This document shows positions 14,712 to 21,506 of a stretch of 21,506 nucleotides of DNA, in pieces. The first letter of the stretch is position 1. The number at the start of each line of letters is the position of its first letter. The stretch comes from Nitrososphaeria archaeon. Lineage in GTDB: Archaea; Thermoproteota; Nitrososphaeria; JACIWG01. Position numbers and translations under genes: made by a program. The notes beneath the pieces are model-generated. The model did no database searches, had not been told where the DNA came from, and was given only the letters and a program-made list of their open reading frames with translations. The stretch covers positions 1 through 21,506 of the forward strand of contig JARVJS010000068.1 in assembly GCA_029776125.1 (NCBI GenBank), read 5' to 3'.

Positions 14712-14789
14712 TGGTGCGATCGCCGGGATTTGAACCCGGGTTACCAGCTTGGAAGGCTGGTGTCCTAGACCAGACTGGACGACGATCGC
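14712..14789 (-). tRNA. tRNA-Gly (TCC), CCA encoded
   Basis: A complete 78-base cloverleaf on the minus strand. The acceptor stem is GCGATCG/CGATCGC, the D arm has GTCC/GGAC, and the anticodon stem CCAGC/GCTGG has loop CTTCCAA (anticodon TCC). The T arm is CCGGG-TTCAAAT-CCCGG, the discriminator is A, and CCA is genomically encoded at 14712-14714. No intron. A TATA-like TTTTAATAGG lies about 25-35 bases upstream (14811-14826). The 3' end faces the integrase gene, marking it as the element's integration target. Confidence 0.96.
14715..14725 (-). repeat. candidate proximal attachment site within tRNA-Gly
   Basis: These 11 bases of the tRNA 3' end are identical to 170-180. They cover the discriminator, the acceptor-stem 3' half and the first three bases of the T stem. 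They are about 45 bases from the preferred integrase start. Confidence 0.45.
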
Positions 14790-14810
14790 CCATCACTAGA
14801 TTGCATCGCT

Positions 14811-14826
14811 TAACCTATTAAAATTT
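14811..14826 (-). promoter_or_regulatory. TATA box of tRNA-Gly
   Basis: AAATTTTAATAGG on the minus strand, centred about 29 bases upstream of the tRNA 5' end and touching the end of nep1. Confidence 0.45.
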
Positions 14827-15535
14827 AATCATACTTGTTACTTAAATTTTTTTCTACTTCATAAAGTAATCTTGCTGTTACCACATGTGCATCAAGGGAA
14901 TAATTGCTAATAGAAAATATATGATTCATCAATAGCCTATGTTCATCTTTAAATGTTCCTTTCGCAAAGCCTCCGACTACAAAAACGGGTCTTTCAAATT
15001 TTAATCCAAAAAGTGCAACCTTTCTAAAATTGCTCTTTTCTCCTAAACGTGATAATCCAATAACAATAGAAGGCTTAATTTTAGAGAGCAACTCTTTTAA
15101 TGTCCCTTTATATAGTTTTAATAAAACCTTTTCTCCACCTTTTATAATATTTTCAGAATATAGTTTTTCAATCAATCCTATAAACCTTTCGTAAACCCGT
15201 GGCAGTCGAACGTTCGTACCTACTTCTATTATTCTATCGTCTAAAGTGTGAACATAAACTGTTATTTTATTTTCAAAATACAATGGAATGCTTGTTGCCT
15301 CAAGTAATGAAAAATGCGCGATATCTGGTCTACCCCTTTTTTCATGATCTTTTAATTGTAAAATGGCTTTATGATGATAACTTTGATCTAAAAGTACCTC
15401 TGACGGCTTTTTCTTTCTTTTCTTACAATAGTTTACTATTATTTTATCACCACTTATCTCCAATGGTATTGTTTCTAATGCAGTTTCTGCTAATATAAAA
15501 ATTGGATTTATCACAGCAATACTTTTTTCCAACAT
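14825..15535 (-). CDS. nep1: rRNA small-subunit pseudouridine N1-methyltransferase Nep1 (Emg1)
   Basis: This 236-residue SPOUT-class enzyme methylates N1 of a pseudouridine in the small-subunit rRNA and assists 30S assembly. The family signatures LLDQSYHHKAI (48-58) and KRGRPDIAHFSLLEA (66-80) are intact, and the S-adenosylmethionine knot region VFVVGGFAKGTF is present near residue 190. Length is typical. It is divergent from rnp4 with only about 30 bases between the starts, so the two share a promoter region. It lies directly upstream of tRNA-Gly on the same strand, on the chromosomal side of the proposed element. Confidence 0.93.
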   Translation of the reverse strand: MLEKSIAVINPIFILAETALETIPLEISGDKIIVNYCKKRKKKPSEVLLDQSYHHKAILQLKDHEKRGRPDIAHFSLLEATSIPLYFENKITVYVHTLDDRIIEVGTNVRLPRVYERFIGLIEKLYSENIIKGGEKVLLKLYKGTLKELLSKIKPSIVIGLSRLGEKSNFRKVALFGLKFERPVFVVGGFAKGTFKDEHRLLMNHIFSISNYSLDAHVVTARLLYEVEKNLSNKYD

Positions 15536-15565
15536 TTTTATTTAACTTTATCTGATTCCTCTGTG

Positions 15566-15874
15566 ATGAAGAAAATTAGACGATTACAAAAAAGGATTGC
15601 CTTAGAAAGAATACAAATTCTCTTTTCAAATGCTATACACTACTCCTCTATCAATAGAGAAATAGGTCAAAAACAGTTGGAGCTTATAAAAAGATTGTCT
15701 TTAAAATTCAATTTACGTTTACCTTACCCTTATAAACTCTTTTTTTGTAAAAGGTGTAAGGCTCCAATATTTCCAGGCATTGATTCCAAAATACGAATTT
15801 CGAACATACCTAAATTGCACATTAAAGTTGTTTGTTTAAAATGTAATGGAGTGTATAGGTTTTTCGTCGACTAG
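15566..15874 (+). CDS. rnp4: RNase P protein component 4 (Rpp21/Rpr2 family)
   Basis: This small protein subunit of archaeal RNase P helps remove tRNA 5' leaders. The N-terminal part is two basic helices, and the C-terminal zinc ribbon has FFCKRC and VVCLKC (four cysteines; C62, C65, C91 and C94 when counted from an alternative GTG at 15563). I use the ATG at 15566. A TATA-like TTTTTATTTAAC (15536-15547) ends about 19 bases upstream, so the message should be leaderless. Its TAG stop and the TAG of the convergent eL31 gene share the same CTAG tetranucleotide. Confidence 0.88.
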   Translation: MKKIRRLQKRIALERIQILFSNAIHYSSINREIGQKQLELIKRLSLKFNLRLPYPYKLFFCKRCKAPIFPGIDSKIRISNIPKLHIKVVCLKCNGVYRFFVD

Positions 15875-16137
15875 GGTAAGGTTACTAATATTTTTCCATC
15901 TTCTTGTTTTCTAAGTTTGACTAATATTTTGCGTGGCGGTTTTCTTATTCCTTTTTTCCAAATTTTCTGATTCACCATCTGGTCTATAACTATATTTACT
16001 TCTTCACTCTTTACTCTTTTTAAAACTTCTTCTTTCAAAACTGAGACCGCTTTTTTTGCTCTTTTATTCATTGCCACTTTGTACGCTTTCCATAATGGTA
16101 CAGTAAAAATTATCTCATCCAATTTGTTTTCTGACAT
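15871..16137 (-). CDS. rpl31e: large-subunit ribosomal protein eL31
   Basis: This 88-residue archaeal/eukaryotic-type protein lies near the peptide exit tunnel of the 50S subunit. The family pattern is clear: an N-terminal IIFTVPLWKA strand, a basic helix (KRAKKAVSVLKEEV), then the signature VNQKIWKKGIRKPPRKILVKL. It is the last gene of the eS19-PDCD5-eL39-eL31 operon. A Shine-Dalgarno AAGGTGAA precedes the ATG. Many archaea follow this gene with eIF6 and eL20/L18ae; here the next gene is convergent rnp4. Confidence 0.95.
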   Translation of the reverse strand: MSENKLDEIIFTVPLWKAYKVAMNKRAKKAVSVLKEEVLKRVKSEEVNIVIDQMVNQKIWKKGIRKPPRKILVKLRKQEDGKILVTLP

Positions 16138-16152
16138 ATTATTTCACCTTTC

Positions 16153-16308
16153 TCAGAGTTTTAATTTTCTTCTTCTCCAATGTCTACGTTGAGGGTTTGT
16201 CCTCACCTTCATTTTAGTTTTTAATACTACCCAAGTTGGTACTCCTTGGGCTTTAGAATATTCAACTAAAAGTCTACGCTTTAAACCCTTACTTTTTATA
16301 GCGCCCAT
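16153..16308 (-). CDS. rpl39e: large-subunit ribosomal protein eL39
   Basis: This 51-residue, strongly basic protein reads MGAIKSKGLKRRLL at the start and TNPQRRHWRRRKLKL at the end, which is the eL39 signature. It lines the ribosomal exit tunnel. It is short enough to be missed by automatic calls. The Shine-Dalgarno AAGGAGGG overlaps the end of the PDCD5 gene, and eL31 follows after 15 bases. Confidence 0.96.
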   Translation of the reverse strand: MGAIKSKGLKRRLLVEYSKAQGVPTWVVLKTKMKVRTNPQRRHWRRRKLKL

Positions 16309-16311
16309 ATA

Positions 16312-16584
16312 TTAAACCCTCCTTATTCTGAATTCCCTCCTTTCCCTTTCTGCAATATTACTTAATATTTCTTTAATTTCTTCATCAGTTATTTGTCTTT
16401 TTAATTTTCCTGATAACACTAGTTGAACTATTTGGTTCTCAACAAATTCTGCAATTTCTGGTTTAACAATTCTAACATTATTCAAACGCTGTCTTGCTTC
16501 AGGAGTTAAGAAGGTTCTAATAATCTTAAGTTTAAGCTGTTTCTCTTCTTCTTTTGAAGGTTGACTGGGCGCGTAAGCGCACAT
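16312..16584 (-). CDS. PDCD5 / TFAR19-family DNA-binding protein
   Basis: This is a 90-residue helical-bundle protein of the archaeal PDCD5 family. The pattern is typical: FLTPEARQRLNNVRIVKPEIAEFVENQIVQL, then ITDEEIKEILSNI and a basic tail. The family binds DNA in vitro and has a conserved place beside eS19 in archaea. Its role in archaea is unsettled. I start it at the ATG at 16584 rather than the GTG at 16593 because GGTGAT lies at the right distance from the ATG and covers the GTG. Confidence 0.9.
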   Translation of the reverse strand: MCAYAPSQPSKEEEKQLKLKIIRTFLTPEARQRLNNVRIVKPEIAEFVENQIVQLVLSGKLKRQITDEEIKEILSNIAERERREFRIRRV

Positions 16585-16593
16585 TTTAATCAC

Positions 16594-17052
16594 CTAAAGA
16601 TATTTTTTTAATTCAGGTTTATCATTTGCAAGTGATTCAAGTATTTCTCGGCTTAATCTATCTACAAGGCTTCTTCCCTTACTTGTTAATATTCTTCCCT
16701 TTCTCTCCAATTTAGTAACTAAACCTGCATTTTCTAATTGTTGTAAAACTTTACGTATTCCGCATCCTCCTGCATCTTTGTGATGTCTTATGGTGTGTTT
16801 ACTACTTCTTGCACCACCATACATGGATCTGAGTTCATTTACTCCAATAGGTCCATATAAGTATATTTTTCTTAGAAGTGAAGCCGCTCTCAAATACCAC
16901 CAATTTTTATCATGAGGCGGTCTTTCCCTATGTGCTCCTGTCTTCGCATAAAAGGACCATTCGGGTGGTATAACTTGAGTTACATTATTTCTAATATACT
17001 CTGCTAATTTTTTTATTAATAGATCAGCTGGTACCTCGTACGCTGTTGTCAT
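16594..17052 (-). CDS. rps19e: small-subunit ribosomal protein eS19
   Basis: This 152-residue protein shows the archaeal/eukaryotic eS19 signatures: PPEWSFYAKTGAHRERPP, DKNWWYLRAASLLRKIY, then MYGGARSSKHTIRHH and IRKVLQQLENAGLV. It is a winged-helix ribosomal protein of the 30S head. It leads the operon. A TATA-like AATATTAAATAA (about 17082-17093) lies 30-41 bases upstream of the ATG, in a 113-base region divergent from the ATP synthase operon. Confidence 0.96.
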   Translation of the reverse strand: MTTAYEVPADLLIKKLAEYIRNNVTQVIPPEWSFYAKTGAHRERPPHDKNWWYLRAASLLRKIYLYGPIGVNELRSMYGGARSSKHTIRHHKDAGGCGIRKVLQQLENAGLVTKLERKGRILTSKGRSLVDRLSREILESLANDKPELKKYL

Positions 17053-17165
17053 TTAGCTCACTATGCATTAAAGCCCTTGGTTATTTAATATTTATCACTT
17101 TCCTTTCCATAAAAGTAAAAATTAACCTTTAAAATGGGTACTTTTCTAAATAGTGGTGGTAAGAA
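17053..17165. promoter_or_regulatory. divergent promoter region between rps19e and atpA
   Basis: Leftward: a TATA-like AATATTAAATAA at 17082-17093. Rightward: two candidates, CATAAAAG (about 17108-17115) and CTTTAAAAT (17127-17135), with a GGTGGT Shine-Dalgarno-like site at 17155-17160 before the atpA ATG. Confidence 0.45.
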
Positions 17166-18956
17166 ATGCTGAAACAAAAGTTAAAATTTGGTGTAATCAA
17201 AAAGGTCGTTGGACCTGTTGTCTTTGCAGAAAATATGGAAAATATCACAATGTACGAAATGGTGAAAGTTGGGTTAGATAAAATAATAGGTGAAGTTATT
17301 CGAATAGAAGGTAATAGTGCAGTAATACAAGTATACGAAGACACAACAGGTGTGTCACCTGGAGAACCGGTAGAGCCAACTGGCTTATTACTCTCTGTTG
17401 AATTGGGTCCTGGTCTTTTAAATCAAATTTTTGATGGTATACAAAGGCCATTAACGGTTTTAGAGAAGGACTCTGGTTTTTTCATAAGAAGGGGAATATA
17501 TCCTAATGCCTTACCAAGAAATAAAAAATGGCACTTCATTCCAATTAAAAAAGTAGGAGATAAAGTTATTGCTGGTGATATACTCGGATATGTTAAGGAA
17601 TCCCCCCTTTTGGAAAGGCATGCTATAATGGTTCATCCACAAATAAAAAATGGCCAGATTTCCTACATTGTTGAAGAAGGAGACTATACTATAGATGAAA
17701 TGATTGCAAAAATAGATTGTGGTAATAATAATGTAGTTGAAGTAAACATGATTACTAGATGGCCAATTAGAAGGCCAAGACCAATTAAAAGACGTGTGAG
17801 TACGTATCTTCCTCTTATCACTGGTCAAAGAATAATTGATGCCTTATTTCCTATAGCAAAAGGTGGAACTGCTGCAATTCCAGGTGGATTTGGTACCGGA
17901 AAAACTGTTATGCAACATCAACTTGCACAATGGGCTGACGCTAATGTAATCGTGTATATAGGTTGTGGGGAAAGAGGTAATGAAATGGCGGAAGTTTTAG
18001 AAAGATTTCCCGAATTAAAGGATCCCCGTTCAGGCTTGCCATTGATAAATAGAACTATTTTAATAGCCAATGTAAGTAATATGCCAATAGCTGCAAGAGA
18101 GGCCAGTATTTATACTGGTATGACAATAGCAGAATATTATAGAGATATGGGCTATGATGTGGCTTTGATGGCTGATTCTACATCTAGATGGGCTGAAGCT
18201 TTGAGAGAAATTTCCGGTCGTCTTGAAGAAATGCCCGGCGAAGAAGGTTACCCCGCCTACCTCTCGTCAAGAATCGCCGAATTTTATGAAAGAGCGGGTA
18301 GATGTGAAGTTTTAGGTTCAGATGAAAGATATGGTTCCATATCAGTTATTGGTGCAGTTTCTCCTCCTGGTGCTGATTTTTCTGAACCTGTAACTCAAAG
18401 TACACTTAGAGTTGTTAAAGTTTTTTGGGCTCTTGATACTAGTTTAGCTCAAAGGAGACATTTCCCAGCGATAAATTGGTTAACTAGTTATAGTCTATAT
18501 AAAAATGATTTAGATTTATGGTTTGCTAAATATTTTCCTAATTGGTCTGTCTTAACCAAAGAATTTATGCAAGTTTTACAAGAAGAAGAGGAACTAATTG
18601 AAATTGTACGGCTTGTTGGCCCTGATGCACTTTCTGAAGTTCAAAAACTCATACTAGAGTATGCACGTAAGATACGAGAAGACTATTTAATGCAACATGC
18701 ATATTCGCCCGCAGACTCCTATTGTGACCTAAAGAAAAACTATTACATGATGTGTCTTCTTTCGTATTTTTACAATGAATCGAAGAAACTAGTTGACAGT
18801 GGTATTCAAGTAAGTAGAATAAATTCTCTTCCATCAGTTCAAGAATTGGGTAGAATGAAATTTGTTCCCAATGAAGAATTCGAAGCCTTTTACTTTAGTC
18901 TCCTAGAACGATTAAAAAATGATCTATCCTCCTTAGCTGGGGGTGTTAAAGGTTGA
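17166..18956 (+). CDS. atpA: A-type ATP synthase catalytic subunit A
   Basis: This 596-residue catalytic subunit of the membrane-bound archaeal A1Ao ATP synthase couples ion flow to ATP synthesis. It has the N-terminal beta barrel (1-75), then the large A-type non-homologous insert (about 110-200). The P-loop is GGFGTGKT with Lys246, followed by GCGERGNE, the catalytic MADSTSRWAEALRE region and SGRLEEMPGEEGYPAYL. No intein interrupts the P-loop region, a common intein site in this gene. It is the first gene of atpA-atpB-atpD-ksgA. Its TGA overlaps the TTG start of atpB (TTGA). Confidence 0.98.
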   Translation: MLKQKLKFGVIKKVVGPVVFAENMENITMYEMVKVGLDKIIGEVIRIEGNSAVIQVYEDTTGVSPGEPVEPTGLLLSVELGPGLLNQIFDGIQRPLTVLEKDSGFFIRRGIYPNALPRNKKWHFIPIKKVGDKVIAGDILGYVKESPLLERHAIMVHPQIKNGQISYIVEEGDYTIDEMIAKIDCGNNNVVEVNMITRWPIRRPRPIKRRVSTYLPLITGQRIIDALFPIAKGGTAAIPGGFGTGKTVMQHQLAQWADANVIVYIGCGERGNEMAEVLERFPELKDPRSGLPLINRTILIANVSNMPIAAREASIYTGMTIAEYYRDMGYDVALMADSTSRWAEALREISGRLEEMPGEEGYPAYLSSRIAEFYERAGRCEVLGSDERYGSISVIGAVSPPGADFSEPVTQSTLRVVKVFWALDTSLAQRRHFPAINWLTSYSLYKNDLDLWFAKYFPNWSVLTKEFMQVLQEEEELIEIVRLVGPDALSEVQKLILEYARKIREDYLMQHAYSPADSYCDLKKNYYMMCLLSYFYNESKKLVDSGIQVSRINSLPSVQELGRMKFVPNEEFEAFYFSLLERLKNDLSSLAGGVKG

Positions 18957-20359
18957 CAATAAAATCTATAGTTGCAAGAGAATTTAAAACTGTTAGTGGG
19001 ATTTCAGGCCCTCTTTTATTTGTTCAGGGAACAAAAAATGTGGCCTATGGTGAATATGTAGAAATTGTTGCCCAAGATGGTTCAGTAAGGCATGGTCAAG
19101 TTCTAGAGACCTCATTTGAAATGGCAGTAGTGCAAGTCTTTGAAGGCACAGGTGGTTTGAGTAGAGAACATACTATTGTACGCTTCACTGGAGAACCTCT
19201 AAGATTTGCAGTTTCAACAGATGTGATTGGAAGAATGTTCAATGGTTCAGGAAAAGTTATTGATGGTGGGCCACCAATTATACCTAAAGAAAAATTGGAT
19301 GTCAATGGTTCTCCTATAAATCCAAAATCAAGAGCCTACCCTACAGATTTCATCCAAACGGGAATTTCTGCAATAGATGGTATGAACACATTATCAAGAG
19401 GTCAAAAATTACCTCTATTTTCAGGTAATGGCCTACCACATAATGAAATAGCCGCCCAAATTGCAAGACAGGCAAAGGTCAGAAAAACTGAAGAAAAATT
19501 CCTTTTAATATTTGCTGCGCTTGGTATAACTGTTGACGAAGCAAGATTTTTTATAAACTCATTTGAAGAAAGCGGTGCTTTAAGCAGATCTGTTTTATTT
19601 ATAAATTTAGCACAAGATCCTGCTATTGAAAGGATTTTAACACCAAGACTTGCATTAACTACAGCAGAATATTTAGCTTTCGAGGAAGATTATCATGTTT
19701 TAGTAATAATTACAGATATGACCAATTACTGCGAAGCCTTAAGAGAAATCTCTGCAGCTAGAGAAGAAGTTCCGGGACGAAGAGGGTATCCGGGTTATAT
19801 GTACACAGACTTAGCCTCAATCTACGAAAGAACAGGCCGTGTTATAGGAAAGTTAGGTTCAATTACTCAAATGCCAATTTTAACTATGCCAAACGATGAT
19901 ATTACTCATCCTATTCCAGACTTAACTGGATATATAACTGAAGGACAGATAATAGTAGATCGTGCTTTGCATAGACGTGGTATATATCCGCCCATAGACG
20001 TTTTACCCTCGCTTTCAAGATTAATGAAAGAAGCAATAGGTCAAAATAAAACTAGGGAAGATCATAGAGAACTTTCTGATCAATTATATTACATGTATGC
20101 AGAAGGACGGAGCTTACGTGAATTAGTAGCTGTTATAGGTGAGGAAGCCCTAACAGAACGTGATCACATGTATCTAAGAGCTGCAGATAGGTTTGAAAGA
20201 GAATTTGTGTCTCAAGGTAGATATGAAGAAAGAAGTATTGAACAAACATTAGATATTGGATGGAATATTCTATCATCTTTCCCAGAAAGTGAATTGAAAA
20301 GAATCAGTTTAAATACAATACAAAAGTATCATCCTTCTAAAAGGTCTAAAGTGTCCTAA
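18953..20359 (+). CDS. atpB: A-type ATP synthase regulatory subunit B
   Basis: This 468-residue non-catalytic B subunit alternates with A in the A3B3 head. The P-loop position reads FSGNGLPHNEIAAQIARQA, without the GKT lysine, as expected for B. TDMTNYCEALREISAAREEVPGRRGYPGYMYTDLASIYERTGR is the family signature. It starts with TTG four bases before the end of atpA, with GGGGGTG upstream as Shine-Dalgarno site, so its translation is likely coupled to atpA. atpD follows one base after the stop. Confidence 0.97.
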   Translation: MTIKSIVAREFKTVSGISGPLLFVQGTKNVAYGEYVEIVAQDGSVRHGQVLETSFEMAVVQVFEGTGGLSREHTIVRFTGEPLRFAVSTDVIGRMFNGSGKVIDGGPPIIPKEKLDVNGSPINPKSRAYPTDFIQTGISAIDGMNTLSRGQKLPLFSGNGLPHNEIAAQIARQAKVRKTEEKFLLIFAALGITVDEARFFINSFEESGALSRSVLFINLAQDPAIERILTPRLALTTAEYLAFEEDYHVLVIITDMTNYCEALREISAAREEVPGRRGYPGYMYTDLASIYERTGRVIGKLGSITQMPILTMPNDDITHPIPDLTGYITEGQIIVDRALHRRGIYPPIDVLPSLSRLMKEAIGQNKTREDHRELSDQLYYMYAEGRSLRELVAVIGEEALTERDHMYLRAADRFEREFVSQGRYEERSIEQTLDIGWNILSSFPESELKRISLNTIQKYHPSKRSKVS

Positions 20360-20360
20360 A

Positions 20361-20996
20361 ATGTCCCAATTAAAGGCTACCAGAAGTGAGCTTTTAAGAC
20401 TAAAAAAGAGATTGCAAGCTGCCAGAAGAGGGCAGGAACTATTGCAGCAAAAACTTGATGTCCTACTAATCGAATTATCAAAGTATGTGAGAGAGTATGT
20501 TGAGCAATCTAAAAAAGTTTCTTTTTCTCTAAAAGAAGTTTATAATACAGTGTTGATCATTAAGGCTTTTTCCGATCAGCAAAGTTTTCATAATTTTATA
20601 AATTTGATGCGAGGTGCCTTAGATGCTGAGGTTGCATTTAACTCTGTCATGGGCATATCTTTTCCACAAATTGTTATCTCCCAAAAAAATTCTTTTGTAA
20701 ACTTTTACTCTACGGTCTTAAATCTTTATCCCACATCAGAAAAAATTTTCTCTGAAACAGAAAAGGTTATTACCGCATTAATAAAGTTAATTGAACTTCA
20801 ACAAATAATTTTAGCATTAGCAGACGCAGTTCGTTCTACAAAAATCCGAGTAAATTCACTAAAGTATTATGTGATCCCATCAATGGAGAGAGCCATATTA
20901 TTTATTTCACTTAGAATAAGTGAAATGGAACGAGAAGAATTTTATAGGATTAAAAAGATTAAAAGTAAAATTTCAAAATCAGAGATTCCCCTTTGA
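20361..20996 (+). CDS. atpD: A-type ATP synthase central-stalk subunit D
   Basis: This 211-residue coiled-coil rotor subunit turns inside the A3B3 head. The N-terminal LKATRSELLRLKKRLQAARRGQELL is typical, and the C-terminal helix contains LKYYVIPSMERAILFI. The ATG follows atpB by one base. The TGA overlaps the TTG start of ksgA. Subunits E, C, F, H, I and K are not adjacent, so the rest of the complex must be encoded elsewhere. Confidence 0.93.
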   Translation: MSQLKATRSELLRLKKRLQAARRGQELLQQKLDVLLIELSKYVREYVEQSKKVSFSLKEVYNTVLIIKAFSDQQSFHNFINLMRGALDAEVAFNSVMGISFPQIVISQKNSFVNFYSTVLNLYPTSEKIFSETEKVITALIKLIELQQIILALADAVRSTKIRVNSLKYYVIPSMERAILFISLRISEMEREEFYRIKKIKSKISKSEIPL

Positions 20997-21506
20997 GCTA
21001 CAGTAAAAAATTAGGCCAAAATTTTATTGTTAATCCCTTTTATTTAGAACGTTTGGTTCTCTTGTCTGATGTTAAATCAGATGATATAATACTTGAGATA
21101 GGGGCAGGCAATGGTGAGTTGACTAAAAAGTTGTGTGAAAAAGCTAACACGGTTATTTCGTATGAAATAGATAAAAAATTATTTAAAAATAGTCAAAGAA
21201 TGCTTGCCAAATATAACAATTTAATATTAATTAACGGTGATGCTTTAAAGACAAACTATACATTCAATAAAGTTGTATCAAATTTACCTTATTATATTTC
21301 TAAAAGATTTATCTATTGGCTTGTAACAAAATCATTCACTTCCGCAACTGTTACATTGCAAAAGGATTTTGTTGAAAAATTAATTGCGCAACCCTCATCA
21401 AAGAGCTATAAAGCTATTTCGGTTATAGCACAACTTGCTTTTAAAATAAATGTTTATGATATAATTCCCCCTACAGCTTTTTATCCTGTTCCAAAAGTTT
21501 TTTCTT
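20993..21506 (+). CDS. ksgA: rRNA adenine dimethyltransferase KsgA/Dim1, 3' end outside window
   Basis: The first 171 codons are present. The protein begins MSYSKKLGQNFIVNPFYLERL and has the S-adenosylmethionine-binding motif ILEIGAGNGELT, the acidic YEIDKKL, and the catalytic VSNLPYYIS. It ends at IIPPTAFYPVPKVF, a family hallmark. The enzyme makes two adjacent N6,N6-dimethyladenosines near the 3' end of 16S rRNA. The TTG start overlaps the atpD stop (TTGA), repeating the atpA/atpB junction. The remaining C-terminal part lies beyond the window. Confidence 0.94.
   Translation, partial: MSYSKKLGQNFIVNPFYLERLVLLSDVKSDDIILEIGAGNGELTKKLCEKANTVISYEIDKKLFKNSQRMLAKYNNLILINGDALKTNYTFNKVVSNLPYYISKRFIYWLVTKSFTSATVTLQKDFVEKLIAQPSSKSYKAISVIAQLAFKINVYDIIPPTAFYPVPKVFS

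Overview
This is archaeal DNA. It carries A-type ATP synthase subunits A, B and D, ribosomal proteins eS19, eL31 and eL39, a PDCD5-like protein, the RNase P protein Rpp21/Rnp4, the pseudouridine methyltransferase Nep1, KsgA/Dim1, TATA-like boxes at archaeal spacing, GGTGAT-type Shine-Dalgarno sites and two tRNA genes. The DNA is AT-rich. I cannot fix the phylum by eye.

Layout. (1) Position 1-62: the 5' part of a tRNA-Val(CAC) gene on the minus strand, cut by the window edge. (2) 63-9199: an accessory region with a small zinc-binding protein, a membrane-anchored HtrA-like protease, two tiny Cys/His proteins, several decayed gene pieces and a restriction cluster. The cluster has two minus-strand PD-(D/E)XK-like nucleases and a divergent 1189-residue fused nuclease/N6-adenine methyltransferase of the type IIG (Eco57I-like) kind. 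(3) 9200-14699: a plasmid- or virus-like module of apparently higher GC. It holds an unknown gene behind a palindromic operator, a tight minus-strand operon (coiled-coil protein, 51-residue zinc protein, AAA+ replication-type ATPase, 54-residue membrane protein, coiled-coil protein), a small plus-strand gene, and a tyrosine recombinase next to tRNA-Gly(TCC). (4) 14712-21506: core chromosome with tRNA-Gly, nep1, rnp4, the eL31/eL39/PDCD5/eS19 operon, and the atpA-atpB-atpD-ksgA operon, where ksgA runs off the right edge.

How it fits together. The recombinase abuts the 3' end of tRNA-Gly, the usual arrangement for an element integrated in a tRNA gene. An 11-bp exact copy of the tRNA 3' end (acceptor stem plus start of the T stem) lies at 170-180. 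It is followed, in the tRNA direction, by a T-run that would serve as the original tRNA terminator, and then by tRNA-Val in the same orientation. I therefore propose that about 14.5 kb (roughly 171-14725) is one integrated element, or a composite of several, inserted between two once-adjacent tRNA genes, with the restriction cluster and protease as cargo. The replication ATPase gene contains an iteron-like array, and one unit has a 28/29-nt inverted copy about 0.8 kb away in another gene. This is the best candidate for the element's origin. The restriction cluster shows recent decay: one nuclease has lost its last ~34 codons to a one-base shift in an A-run, and a degraded second copy of its 3' end lies about 2 kb away.
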